Positions 48,801 through 62,183 of a DNA stretch of 64,000 nucleotides are shown here, one piece after another. The notes beneath the pieces are model-generated. The model saw nothing but the letters and a program-made list of their open reading frames with translations. It had not been told where the DNA came from and did not search any database. Source of the stretch: Phylloscopus collybita (lineage: Eukaryota > Chordata > Aves > Passeriformes > Phylloscopidae); assembly GCA_027886175.1 (NCBI GenBank), contig JAJNNQ010000004.1, forward strand, positions 19,167,501 through 19,231,500. Reading direction: 5' to 3'. A program made the translations under genes and the position numbers. How positions within the stretch are numbered: the stretch's first letter is position 1; the number at the start of each line of letters is the position of its first letter.

Positions 48801-51800
48801 GAATATACACTACAAATTATGGCTAATGGATAGGGACTTTTTTTTTTTCCCTCCAATAGGGGGGAAAAAATCAAAGAAAATCATAAGACCACAGAACATA
48901 ATAAGGCAATATTTAAGCATGAAGAACACCAGCTTCAGAAGGTAAATACAACACCCATCTCCTGTTGCAGAGCTCTAGATGAGTCTCATCAGGTAACGTG
49001 AATCCTCCAGTAAATTTTAGACTGAGACAAACCCTCCTACAGTTCATGGGAAAAGGGGCAGAGAGTGGTGAATGTTAGGAGTAAGGTGAGTGATGGAGAG
49101 TGGTGTATCACCTCAGCAAGGTTAAGGCCAGAATAAATAACACGGCTCAGGAGTTATTTAGCAGCATGACTGCCCTCTCACAAAGCGTGCTGTGCCAGAA
49201 AAAGCAAATTAAACAAAGGTGAGTGAAGCCATTTCTGCCCAGTGACAACTCCTACAGCCCAAGCCAAAGGGAAAATCCAAGCTTTCCCAAGTCTGGGCCC
49301 ACAGAAAGTACTTTCCTGAGGTTAATTCAATCACTGTCCTGAAACAGATGTTCCCAAATAACAGCTCACATATTATTTGTGGTACAATAAAGCTCCCTAG
49401 TAGGCACACACAGAAATTGGACCTGAGGCCTCTTCCTCAGTGAAAAACACAAACAACTTTGGGGCAGCTGCCACAATTCCAGCTAGGAAAGTGTCAGGGT
49501 GGCAAACCAGAACTGAAAACTTTCCCCAGACCCTTCCCAGCTGCTCCTCCCTGATGATAACCTCTGGCTAAACACCCAGCACACTGCCCAGAGAGCTCAT
49601 CCTGCTCTGAGATTCTTGCTAGCACGGACAGCATCCCTCAGGTTGGAACACAGGTTGGAACCAGGAGCAGGGATGGGACAAAGCACCCTCTGGGGATGGT
49701 AACAGGCTCTGGATAATTCAATGTGAAGTTTAGCCTTCATATTTGAAAAACGTGGTGCAAACAAGCCATTCTACCAAACCAAAACCATTAAAATATTTGA
49801 TCCTGAAATCCAGCAAAAAATGTATTAATTTACGTCCATCATCTGGGAAAACAACCATCGAAAATAAAGCACAGCTCAAACAATTTAACTTAAACAGTCT
49901 TAAATATTTTTTGACTTAGACACAAAGACTTCATCTAGTCCTTGATTTGTCCCCTTATTTATTTTCTATTTCTTTATCTGAGAGGGTTTAGCATATTGTT
50001 AGGATTCTTGCCTATAAAGGTATTAAGCTATGGACAATATTATGTTGATGAAGCAGTCAGCCAAACAAACAGTTGATTCTAAATTCAAAGATTTAGTTGG
50101 GCATGTTACTATTTTTAAAACATGCCTGGGATGGTCTACCAAATACTACAACTGTCATTATTCATCAGGTTCACAGACACTGAAAGAACACACAAGTACT
50201 CTCCAAGACGGGATTGAGTCAATTTGCTCACAGAAATCTGCAGGACTGCTCTCTGCAAAAAAAAAAATCAGGTTTCAGTTGTTACTTTTGTGGATTCAAA
50301 GTAGAGCACTATCTTCAAATCCTAAGGTGACACTATAAAACTAAATTTTTTATGTGCTCTACCTACAGAGTCAAAGCTCTGCTTCCACACTCAATTAACT
50401 TCACTGGTAACATAAGAAGAGGCCTACTGTGGTTATATGTGGAAGCACCCATTGTGAAATGTAAAATTAAGTGAAATGTGTTTTGAAATCCAGCGTTATG
50501 GCCTTTAACAGAACAGCAAACCTAAACTAAATTAGGGAAAGTGGGAATGACAGCTGAAGCCACGGAGCTTCCAAGAGGGCTAAGCATTATTAAAGTTTTT
50601 TCCTTATTATGCTCTTAGGCACAATCTGATTAGTTCCAACAGCTGCCCAGCAGGAAAAGCCAAGCCATCTTTCCACAGGAATACTCAAGTAAAGCACCTT
50701 GAGCTTTCAGTGATGCCAGATCCAGGTAGCACACAGCACTGCAGCATCAACCCTTGCCCCTCGCCCCCCCATCCCGATTTACCTACCCCCATGCTCAGTA
50801 TTTCAAATGCAAACCATGGCAGAAGCTCCTGATCAGCATAATACAAGCTACTAAAACCTTTCCTGATGGATAAACTTGTTCCACCCACGATATGCAAAGG
50901 GAGGAAAAAAAAAAAAAAAAAGATAGAAATCAACTGTGCATAAACGTTATTCAAGTCTTTGTTAGAGGCAATGAGTAACAAAAAGGGAATTTTCCTTGCT
51001 ACCTTGCTTGTGAAACTCACTCAGTAGCCTGAAGCATATGCTGTGCTGTGACAAATGTGCTGTTGAACTTTAAAACAATATTCAAAATAGCTTCTGAAAG
51101 ACTTCACCCCTGTTTGCAGGAACTCTCCTAGTATTATCTGAATATTACAAGAGTGATGAGGAGACTAATGTTTTTTGCCACTTCTTCCAGTGCCCTGGAT
51201 TTCAACAGCCACAGACAGAGCACTGACTGTGAAAGATTTCAAGCCTGTGACAGAGATTTTCAGCCAGCTGGAACCCTGAATCATACACTCCACCACCAAG
51301 TAATTTTGAAGTTGTTATTAAAGTTAATCAATAAAAAACTCACAGAGGTCTTTATTCCAAAAAAGTAAATTCACTTCTGAAGAGGGCTTGACTGTTCTCC
51401 TAGTTCTTGAACATAGGAAAACTTAGGGGAAAAGCATATTTCTAGTGTTGCAAAGATTTCTGGGTAGCAGAACAAGTTCTGGTTGTATCTCTGGGCTTTA
51501 CTTCCCACCTTAGCTCAAGCATATACACATTTTAAATGTGAACCAAATTAATTTTATTTCCATTTAATGCAATACAGCGGGCAGGGATATCAGTGTAAAA
51601 TGTCTTTGCACAGTTTCTCCGCTCCACCATGAGCCTATAAAACTGAATACTTTTTAAAGTTAAATAATAAAGTTGAAGTCTTTTATCACTGCATCCAAAA
51701 TACATTTCAAAGACAGGGCTGTTTTCATAGTATGAGAATGCCACCAGTGGGCTGGTGTAAGCAGAAATTAAAACAAGTGATCATCACACAATGCAGTGTC

Positions 51801-51925
51801 TAAAGGTTTGACAATGGTCTGAACACTCGAATTTTACAATTTAGGATTTTTACAAAATAGGTACAAAAATAGGTACAAAATACCACTGGAAAAACTGCAC
51901 ATATGAAGAGAGAAAAAAGAAAAAG

Positions 51926-52079
51926 AAAAAAAAAAAACCACAACGAAACAAAAACCAACAAACAAACAGACAAAAAAAAACCCCACCCCAAAAAAAACCC
52001 CAAAACAAAATAAAAAACAAAACAAACAAACAAAAATGAAACAAGCACAAAACAAAACAAAACCACAACCAAAACCCAG
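51926..52079. repeat. A/C tract, 154 bp
   Basis: Almost all A and C, with a handful of G and T interruptions. It includes CCCCACCCC and (CAAAA)n, and is preceded by an A/G-rich lead-in at 51906-51925. Confidence 0.93.
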
Positions 52080-53854
52080 CCACCACACAGATAAGAATAT
52101 TAGAATCAGCACTGCTGCACAAGAAATCTGTGAGCCTCAAACTGGCAGAAGCTCAGGAACAGCTTGAGAAAATATTCTGGTGATTCCCAAGCATCTGATA
52201 TCAAATGTTAGAGACAGATACAAGATCAGAGGAAACTCATTTTCATCCTGCCAGGCCCAGAAATCAATGCCTGCCCTCCTCCTCCCCCTGGGAGGAAGCT
52301 GCAGACTTTAGAAGCAGAGACAAGCAAAGACTGAGAAGACCAAAGTCCAATTCAGACAATAAGTGAAGATGTCCAGCAAAGGTGGTAAAGTCTTAACATA
52401 GTGCACTCCAAAACCCAAACAGTAAAATTATCAGAAGCAGATAGGAAAACAGATATTAAAACACACACACACTATTATGCCAAAGGTCCACTTAGACACT
52501 GAACTTCATTGCCAAGAGCTCTGGATGACGCTGACAGCTGAAGGTTTCAATTATTGAAATCAAAGTTGTGTTTTTTTTATGAGAGAGGGGTTGAACTACC
52601 TCAGAATTTAAAAATAAGCATTAGTGTAGAATATTACAAAGAAGCAGGTAATCTGGAAACTTCAAGGAACTCATCCAAGTTCTGATATTGTACAAGCATA
52701 GTAAGTATCTTGGATGTTCATCATGGCAAATACCTCATTTATGTAAAACAAAAAGTGTGAAACCATTTATTGTAAAACAATAAAAGGTGACAGGAAAGTT
52801 CTGTCAGTGGTTTAGGCTCTATTTTTAAGACTGACTTTCAAATTGTGGTATTCACCATATTTCCTGGCTTTCCCAACAAATGCCAATTCACAAAGAAAGT
52901 CTGATATAAATGCCAGAGTGCTATTTTTGATATTAGATGGGAAAGAAGATGAGAAACAAAATAGATGTTATTCCTTTGTTTATACCTTTAAATCTGGTGC
53001 AACAAATTATCTTGAAAAACTCCTAATGGAAATGAGGATGAAAATTATATGGCTGGGGTAAAGATGAAGAGGAAAAGGTATTCTCCCAGTGAAAAACTGT
53101 GTAATATCCCAGTCTGAAAAGCACAGAGGAATATCCTGACTCAAAATAAAATAAAAAAAAACCCAACAAAACAAAACAGAAAATGTCAATTTGCTTGAAA
53201 AAGCAGAGAAAAAAAACTACAATTATTCAACTTTGGAACATCAGCAATAACCAAAGCAAGAATACATCGAATTAATAGAGCCAGCAATTACAGCACAATG
53301 AGAGAAAAATGTATTTCAATACTGAGAGCTGATGACTCAGAACTCGTTTCTTTTAGCAATGTCTCTTTTTTGTTTCTTCAGAATTGTCTGAAATAGTCTT
53401 TGCTACATGTCCCAGCTTCAAAAGCTCCACGGGATTAAAGTGTTCAGACCAATTATGTCTCTGGGTTAGAGAATATAAATTATTTTGCAATACACCTTTC
53501 TTTCAGGAATAAAAATAACTGTACTAATGCAGTCAAGTGCCATGAACCACAGCTGACACTTGATTTAAATATATTCTTCAATAGATCTTTCTTCTTAAAT
53601 GGAAGGAAAGTATTCTATGCAGGGTATTTGGGGGAAAACTAGTTATGATATTTAAATCTTTATTGCTAAATTCAATATCACAAAGCTAAAAGTAAAATTA
53701 AAAATCTAGAACAATATAAACAATATAAAAGCTACTTGAATATTTTAGTTGTGTGTTTTATGACAACTTAAACCACAAAAAAACTGAAACTGCTTCTCCC
53801 ATTTTTAAAACATATCCTGAAAATTGGAAATCTTCAAATCTTCATTCCGATAGA

Positions 53855-53908
53855 TGGGATGAAAAGTGAGTTTTAGAAAAGTGGGATGAAAAGTGGGTCT
53901 TGGAGAAG
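53855..53908. repeat. 27-bp tandem duplication
   Basis: Units 53855-53881 and 53882-53908 match at 23 of 27 positions and share TGGGATGAAAAGTG. All four differences are transitions (A/G or T/C). Confidence 0.85.
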
Positions 53909-56223
53909 TGAGTTAGACAAAAGAAAAATCTTTTGCAACTAATATTCATCTTTTTTTTTTTAATTTTCTTTACTCAGCATTTTGAAAACAGCAGAATTTT
54001 TTGATAACTTCATAAATACTGGTGAAAAAAGACAGCTATTCCTTAATAACTTGGAATTTTTAATGAGCAGAATAGTATTAGGATCTGCTGGAAATCTAAT
54101 TCAAGTTTTCTCATGATAACCATCCAAAATACAAGTAAGCCACGCATTGGTGCATTGGTGCATCCATTACAATAAGTAAAGGAAGCAGAAAAAAGTAATC
54201 CTTGCAAAGTTATTCTGAAACAAGAATTACAGTGGATCCAAAGAACTTTTACAGTACATGCAGTAACCATTAGCTGATACTCTTGCAGAACTTGTGAAAA
54301 TTGTTTTTATTTGTTTGAAAAAAATAATGGTCTTTAAAATGTTTCATGCCTGGATGATGACAGCTATTGCTGACTTTTAACTACAAAAATTACCACAAAA
54401 AAATTTAAATGCTTGTTGGATGCAAGGTGATGCACTAACATAATTTATAAATAAATGGTCTGAAATTCAGACACCTGGGTCAGGTCATTCTTTAAGGATA
54501 AAATAAAGGCCAAAGAGAGGCACCTGTATTCACAGATAGAGACACTGGATATGTAAAAATAATGCCCCAACACCATGGCAATACTGTTATGGCATTTGAA
54601 AAAGACTCCTACCTCTTGGTAGATTTTGAGGCAGTAGGAAAAATTAAGGGTGCAGCATAATCTGTCCTGAGTGGACTTTCATCACCTTTTGTAACTTCAC
54701 GCGGAACTGCATGTTTGCAGTTCCAACATCATGCAGCTATGCAAACCAAAGTATAATTTCATTTAGAAGGGGTATTTTGGTGCATTTTGGGGTTTATCAG
54801 TGGAGAGTATAATCTATCAGGCAATTGGCAATTCCTGATAAATGGCACAATTGCTTTCCCCATGGCTGTTGGGAAAAGGCTCCTTTCTCTGAGCTGCCAT
54901 AGACACGGGCTGTGCAAACAAACCCTGAGCCTTCTGTGCTCAGAGAGCATCCCCACATCTGTGCTAAAACTGATCTGTCCAGACATCAGCAAACGATAAT
55001 GTTCAGCTAAGACAGATGAAGTGCAGCTCCCCATTTGACAGATCCATGCCTCGCAGCTCGGGTCTATCATCCTCCCCACTCAGAAACATGCTAAGTTATA
55101 TATTATTGTTCCATGACAACTCGTGTGAAAATCAGAGCCTGGAATGCAGAAAGAGACACCAACTTGTCCCTCACCCTAACTCACTGAACTCGCTGTGCCT
55201 GGAGCAAGACTTTCTCCTCCAGTCCTCACTCAATCCCCAAAGGGACGTCAGGATAACGGGAGCTGACAGTTTTACAGCAATAGTGCCATAAACCACCCTA
55301 AAGGAGCCTTGTATCAACCAACAAGAGGCAATTACCTTGACTCCTGACTCACTACCACCAGTCAGGAGCTGAGTTTTATCTCCTCACTGACACCAAGCCA
55401 CAGCTGCAGGAATGCAAATCAGCTGGTTTTCCCTTTTAAAGCTCGGACCCAGTGACTTTTTCAACATAATGCTCACAGATGACCACTTGTCTGTCCAGAT
55501 CTCTCCAGACAAATAACTACTGAGCAATATTTTTATTCTAGTGCAAAATCTTCTCTAAAGGATCATATGCTTTGGTATTTTGGATTGGAATAAAAATGAG
55601 CAAATGGGGTGGAGGATTTGGAAGAAGGTGGATTTTCGGCTACAGCGTAAAAGAATGAAAATAGACTTATTTTGCAAAGGTGATGTAAAAAATTCAGTGG
55701 TAATTAAGCACATTACACAGGAAAAAAAATGCAGGGGGAACCATCCCTGTAAAAAAAAAATGGAGATGTGTTAACTTTAACTAAAGCTCTGAATTTCTAT
55801 CAGCAAATGAAAAAGGGAAGGATGTTTTGGGTTTGACCTATTCCCCCACGCTGGACTTAGGACAAAAGTACTCGGCACCACTCAAAAGACAGCCTGTCTG
55901 TCCTAAAAAAAAAGCCTCTTTTAAAGGGCAGCTAAAAATTAACTTAGAAAGACAACATGTCCAGTTTTCCCTATTTATTAAATTACAAGCACTAGAGAGT
56001 GACCTTAGAGCTCAACTGGAGCTCAACTCCAAAGCAAAAAAAAAACCATCCTAAATCTATTTTTGAGCTCCCTAAATCCATTAACTGCCCTTTCCATGCT
56101 GGCACACAAAATGGGAAAGAAGAAATGGTACTGACCCACACATGTCTGCAGTTTAATCCACCTGAGACATCCCAGAGAGGGTGAAGTCAGCCTGGCCTGC
56201 AAAGTTGTGCTGAAGGAGACCAC

Positions 56224-56320
56224 GGAGTCACAGAGTGGGTGGAGTGGGAAGGGACCTCTGGAGATTGTCTGCTAAAGCACAATCCTCATCACATCAGGTG
56301 GGGTTTGACTTTTTCCAGAG
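56224..56320 (-). mobile_element. Degraded CR1 LINE 3' fragment
   Basis: GGAGTCACAGAGTGGGTGGA followed by GGAAGGGACCTCTGGAGATT resembles the other common avian CR1 3' end type (GGAAGGGACCTCTGGAGATCATC). Similarity fades after about 100 bp, so the copy is short and old. Confidence 0.65.
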
Positions 56321-59300
56321 GACTGTGAAGTAAGAAAAACAAGCCATCCCCCTCTCCAAGTAGAAACTCAAAATTTTAGTCTAAGCTACAGGAGAGTGAG
56401 AAGAAAAAGAAACCCATAATAATTGAAACAAACAAACCAAAACCTCATCATTAACCATTCTATCTTGGGTTTTTTTCCTCTGTGTACTGAACCCCACAGG
56501 TGTTTATTAAAACATAAACAGACCAGGGAGAGGTTGTTGGCCTCCTCCACTGTTAACAGCTTTTGACTTTCACATTTATATCCCTGCTTACAACAGGATT
56601 ATCAGCAAAGAGTTCATTAATATGACTTTCTGATACCCATTTAACTACAAATCTAGTCTCAGTCTATAATTCTACCTACCTTCCTAGATTTATTTCTACA
56701 CAAAACACATCTCCCACTCTTGATCCTGACAGTGATATGAGTTACTTGATCCAAGGCTGCTGTGAGGCTCAGAAATAGCCAGTTGCAAAAATGAAATATG
56801 ATGCTTGAAGTATGATGAAGAACCGTGATTTCCATCTTCCATGGGTCATGGAATTGACAAACTGTATCAGAAGGAAGGGGATATCTTCTATTGAAAGGCA
56901 TCACAAAGATGATCCTGAGCAGCGAGATGAAACTCTCCTCATCAGAGGCAAGAGTGACATGTTGTGAGACTGAGCAAGAATCTATTTTGGCAGATTACAG
57001 AAGTATGAACAGAGAGCTACAAAGAGATTATTATATTATTCTAGAAGGGATGCACCAGCTGCTTCTGATAGGTAAATACAGCAAAATTACTGTAATGGAT
57101 AAGAGTAATGGAACTATAACATTAACACCAATCTAATTTCCCCCAAACTGCAAAGGATTAAAGGAAAAAAAAAATAAATTAGCAAACAGGATCAGCTCAC
57201 AGAAGGAAATGCTCCGTTCCTGTTGCACCTCTGCGACTTCTAGTGTACATGGTATACCTAGCTGACAAGAAATGCTAAGCAATCAATTAAAAATAATATT
57301 ATTTAAAACGCGCACTTGTGTGAATCCTTTTCTATTCAAAACCTATTCTGAACCAGCTCACCTTTTTAACATTTAAGAGAACAAAGAAATGCTTCACACT
57401 AAAATCTTTGCAGACAAAGCAAAGCCTGTGACACCTATAAATATTAAGTGTATTAATCAGGTTATACTAAGTATCAGCTTGCCTTGAGCTCAGATATAAG
57501 TGTGCTGGAACGGTGTAATCAACAACAGCAAGTAGGTATTTATGGCACCGTGGTGGCACTGCCTGACACAAAGCACATTTTATTGTCAGTCAGTCAGTCA
57601 AACAATGGGACTGCCCTGAAGAGGTGAACAAAGCCCTGTAGGCTGGGCTGCCCCCTGGGTTAAACCAGAACATTACTATTTGCAGATTCATCCCCAATCA
57701 AAAATCACTGTTTATTAAGGTTTCAATGCACGATTTGCTCCTGCATCTCACTGTTTTCACATACTACTTCTATTTATGAATGCCCAGCTCTTTTTCCCCT
57801 ATCATTTCCCATTTATACTTAAAGTAGTTATCTCAGCTGAGACAGAAATGGTTGGGTTTCCATCTGGCCATTTATTTCTTGCTTTAGCTGCACCTCCCAG
57901 CTCCCACCATCAGTGTTATGCCATCCCCTTCCCCAGTCCTGCTATTTCTCATTCTAAATGAATTTTCTTCTGTTGTTAAATAATATCTAAGTTCTCCCTC
58001 CTCCCCTCGTTCACAGCAAACACTGTTTATCATGTGAAACCTTAATGTCACTCCCTCTATGGTCACCTTGGGGCATCTCAGCAGAGAAACACAATCTTTT
58101 ATAATGCCATGCACAGCAGCTTTGGGGAACAGCAAGGAGCTCTGCGTGACTGTCTCCTCTTTTCTATTAACAGTAAAAACTGTTGCCTTTTTAGAGTTCA
58201 TGTATTTCAAACAGGGTCGGGAAAGTTAGGGACCCAGAAAGGTTTGAGGATGCAGTACCATGAATCAGTTACATATAAAGAAGTTATTTTCTACTCAGGC
58301 ACACCTTGATAAAATGCAGGCAGGCAAAAAATACCGGAGTGTTAATCAGCGTGGTAATTAAAGCACTGTCTTGTTTTAAATAAATCAAATCCTGCTTTGC
58401 AAAGCTTCCCCTGAATCTGAAATACAAGGATATAACTTTGTACAAAGTTTTGCTTTCTACTGCTTTAAGGGGTTTTATTCTGATTTGAAGACTTTATCAT
58501 TTCTTATCTAGTTTGCAAAATAAACTAAATGCAGGAATTACATGCAACCTTTTCCACACCCTATGAGAGGAGCAGTAAGGTAAGTGTAACAAAGCAAGGA
58601 AATATCCTAAAACATGGATGCTACCTTCCCAAGGAGCTACAGAGGTGCTGAAAATGTGTTAAATGCCTATAAATGATTCAGCTGAGTTTGTGAGTTTGTA
58701 GTGAGAAACAGCACCTTTTTTTGAATTCTTTATGGACAGAGTCTGTTTCTACCTGTATGGGGCAAAATAGGCCTGGCTTCACACAGGCAATAAGCAAATC
58801 TTGTCAAAATTTGTTTCTAAAGCAAACTACAACTGAAAAGCTTTCTCTTCTTTTCACAATTTGTCACTTTTTGATTACTTTCTGTCCAAAAAACAGAGCA
58901 ACACAATTCACTCTGCTGCTGCATATACACTGAGGCATCAGCATTTCTGCTCCTGTGAAGTGATTTCCACATCTTACCATTCCCAACTCCTATGCCACCT
59001 CCAAGCTGCCCTGCCCACCCATTTTATATTTTTGGTCCTTCCCAACATTCCCTCCAGTGCTGGACCCATCCTGCTCAGAGGGCACAGCAGTTTCCTGTGC
59101 TGCAGGCCGCCCCCACTTTTTCTGCTTGCTGCTTATAAAAGGAAGGAAAAAGGTCAACACTGCCAGGAGCCACCAGACCACAGAGCACACAGCAAAAACC
59201 AGAGCAGGGCAATGCACACCAAGTACATTTTGGGAGGGAAGGGAAGGCAGCATCAGTCCAGTGTGCCTGTCCCTCTCCCTCCTGCTATTTCAGCATCACC

Positions 59301-59363
59301 CACTCTTCCTTTCCTTCTTCACCTCCCCAGTATTCCCCAGTGATCTTTGTATAACACAAAACT

Positions 59364-59830
59364 CAGAATGGCTTGGGTTGGAAAGGACCTTAAAAATCAT
59401 CTGGTTCCACCCCTGCCATGGGCAGAGACACCTCCCACTGTCCCAGGCTGCTCCCAGCCCCAGTGTCCAGCCTGGCCTTGGACACTTCCAGGGATTCAGG
59501 GGCAGCCACAGCTTCTCTGGGCACCCTGTGCCAGGGCCTGCCCACCCCCACAGGGAAGGATTTCTTCCCAATGTCCAATTTAAGCCTTCTTTCTATTAGA
59601 AAAATGCCTTTTTCCCCTTGTCATATCTTTCCAGGCCTTGTCCAAAGTCCCTCTTGCAGCCTCTTCAGGTACTGAATGGTCTCAGTAAGGTCACTCTGGG
59701 GCCTTCTTCTCTCCAGCCTGAAGAGACTCAATTCTTTCCGCCTTTTCTCATAGGAAAGGTGCTTAATCCCTTTAATTATCTTCCTGAACCTCTCTTGCCT
59801 GTATTTCCTGCCCTGCTCACCAGAATCCTT
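59364..59830 (-). mobile_element. Truncated CR1 LINE, 3' part
   Basis: The plus strand reads as the complement of an avian CR1 3' end: GGTTGGAAAGGACCTTAAAA near the start, then GCCATGGGCAGAGACACC, a CCAGCCTGGCCTTGGACACT block, and CTCCAGCCTGAAGAGACTCA further in. The order and content match the CR1 3' UTR and end of ORF2, so the element is inserted in the same orientation as the gene. It is 5'-truncated, as CR1 copies usually are. Long plus-strand open frames across it are accidental. Edges are approximate. Confidence 0.88.
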
Positions 59831-60032
59831 TATTTATATACTGTGTTGGGGGTTTTTAATCCATTTTGTGATTACTTTTGATATCAACATTCTGAAAATT
59901 ACCAGTAGACTAACACCTGGAAATACTATTCCAAATGGTGTCTAGCTGCCAGAAGCTTCTATTTCGTTTTTACAGATAATTTCCAAGGTATGTGAAATTG
60001 CTGGCTCATTTAAAGGCAGTAGATCCATAACT

Positions 60033-60196
60033 AAAAAAAAACACAAAAAACCCCAAACAAACAAAAAAAAACCCAACCCAAAACCAAACCAAAACCAAAC
60101 CAAAACAAAAAAAAACCAACAAAAAAACTCCCCAAACAAACAAACAAACAACAAAAAAACCCCACAACAACAACAACAACAACAAACCCACCCACC
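60033..60196. repeat. A/C tract, 164 bp
   Basis: One T (60129) interrupts an otherwise A/C-only tract containing (CCAAA)n, (CAAA)n and (CAA)n. It lies about 200 bp beyond a CR1 fragment, but sequence between them shows no link. Confidence 0.95.
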
Positions 60197-61137
60197 TGAC
60201 CAACAGGCGTTCAAGGGAAAAATGCAATTAATTCTCTCAGGAGATCTGCCTACAAGGCTGTGATTTCACAAATTATTTTATTTGCAGCACATGCAGCACA
60301 AGATTTCAGAACTTCCAGTCCATACCAGCATGTGCTCAACCTCACCACCTTTCTTTCCATTATGTGGCAAAAGCAGCTTTTCAGAGACACTTGCATAAAC
60401 ATGCAACTCGTCCTTTTTTATTTATTTTTTTTCTCCTTAATTAAAAATTATATAATTTGATATTTAAAAGTTATTTGCACATTTCTTGGTGAAAAACCTC
60501 TCAGGCAGACCCTCTTCTCCTGCACTGCATCCCCAGCCAAGGCCTTGGGCAGAGCTGCAGGTTGGATTTCAGATGAGCTCCCACTCGTGTGACAGAAATG
60601 TGTTCCCACTCTGCTGGTCTGGTACATCCTCCCTCTGAATGCATAGGCCAAAAATGAGCTCACCAAACAAGACTGCTATAGTGGTGACCTGAACTGTTGC
60701 TCATCAGGCCCAGGAACTCCAGATTTTGCCATTTTCTGCAGTTTTCCTTTTCCTACAGTAGCAGCACTTTTCTCTCTGATAACTCACATTTCTCTGTTCA
60801 GACTGGGTATATTTCCCCCCTTTTGTGTGTGACCCTGGCTTTTTCATTATTTTCTACTCCTGCTGTTATTTATTTAATATGCTGTTATTCATTCCCCAAA
60901 ATCTCATTTAATATGCCACATAAAGAAAACTCTGTCCTACTGGATGCTTCTGCTTAGCTAGCTAAGAAAACTCCAAACAAAACCCACACATGTAGATGTA
61001 TATATACTTGCTCTGCTATAACTCAAGAAAAGTTTTAAAGAGCTTACTACAAAGACTTTAAACATTATAGCGAGTTCTTGGAAAGTTTTAAGTTCCTTGG
61101 TTGCACTGAGAGCAGACAGACATGTGTGGGATCTTTT

Positions 61138-61141
<4 letters not shown>

Positions 61142-61173
<32 letters not shown>
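61142..61173. repeat. TA microsatellite fused to a T-run
   Basis: About eight TA units run directly into a T-run of about fifteen bases. No associated gene. Confidence 0.9.
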
Positions 61174-62177
61174 GATAGCTAGCCAGAAATGCCCAGTGGG
61201 ATGCAGTTTCCTGAAGGAGATTTTTATGTCTTTGTCACTCCCTAGCACCCACACTGCCACAATTACTTCACATTCCAAGCAATTTAAAAGAGCTAAAAAA
61301 AGGCAGAGCTTTATTTTTATTAAATTGCTAGTAAGTACTGATATCAGTGAATATCATCTATCCAATCAGTCAAGCAAGATATTGGATAATATAATCTATA
61401 TTCTTCTGGCAGTAAGAAGGGTCAGACTGGTTGCTGAGCAGGCAAACCACAAAATAGTTCCCTATCCCAAATCAAAAAAAAAATGAGGGCTATTTCAGCT
61501 TCCCCCCAACAATTTCAGGGTAGGTTTCTTTCCTGTTCTCAAGTTTGTTTCAGTAAACTCAAACAAAAGTGATCCTTTATTTAGCAATCACACCCTCTTG
61601 TTTATATAAACATCACATGTTATATTATTCTTCTGTTCCCTAATCCCAGTTCCCCTGTTACTCGCTAGAAAGTGTAAAAGAAACAATAATATGAAATATC
61701 TGCTCTTACAAGGTCACTGCTCTCCTTGCATTTGTCCACCTCTTGGAGCTCACATCAACCTCTGGGCCAAGTTCTACTCCTCAAGTCCAACAGTCGTGCA
61801 AGAGAGGCATTAAAAAAAACCAAAAAGCCTCCATAAAAATGGGACAGTACAAAATACTTCTGCACTTGGCACTGCTGTGCTGGTGGCAATAAGGACACAT
61901 TTTTAATGGTCCAAGAAGACTGTTGGTGCAGAGCTCATGGAGAGGTGAATGTCTCATCACACTGTTACACAGTTATGCTTGTAGATAAACAGCTTCCCAC
62001 AGAGTGAGGACAAGATGCACCAGAATGCACTCAGGGCTGCAGATTCACATTCTGACACGGACCTGAGCTGTACCACAACTGCAATTCACAGCTTTGAGTT
62101 TTTGAAGGGTTGGTGAGGACTGGCAACACTCGTGGGACGACAGCAACACAGACAGCAACAGAGGAAGGAGGAAAGAA

Positions 62178-62183
62178 ACTCAC
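62178..62183 (-). other. PCDH11X: Splice donor of first coding exon (GTGAGT)
   Basis: AAG|GTGAGT is a near-consensus donor after codon 180. Joining it to the acceptor at 39699-39700 keeps the frame and restores continuous EC2 homology ([13 protein letters not shown]). Without splicing, the frame runs 50 more codons of non-cadherin sequence to a stop at 62031. Confidence 0.9.

Larger units (their letters stand above)
39699..62183 (-). other. PCDH11X: Intron of 22,485 nt within EC2
   Basis: This intron is bounded by GTGAGT and TTGTAG and is phase 0. It contains three truncated CR1 fragments (40892-41022, 56224-56320, 59364-59830), A/C tracts at 45789-45845, 51926-52079 and 60033-60196, a TA/T run at 61142-61173 and a 27-bp tandem duplication at 53855-53908. 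A somewhat GC-richer patch at about 46740-47115 holds no recognisable element. In the remaining stretches (41023-45788, 45846-51925, 52080-56223, 56321-59363 and 60197-62183) I see AT-rich unique DNA with no plausible exon or RNA gene. Confidence 0.9.

Noticed and set aside
55341..55368. Inverted repeat CTCCTGAC/GTCAGGAG
   Set aside because: Eight-bp arms with a 12-nt loop are common by chance in 64 kb.
59057..59599. 180-aa plus-strand open frame and overlapping 160-aa and 91-aa frames
   Set aside because: They run across, or end in, a truncated CR1 in the antisense direction, with no recognisable domain or splice structure.
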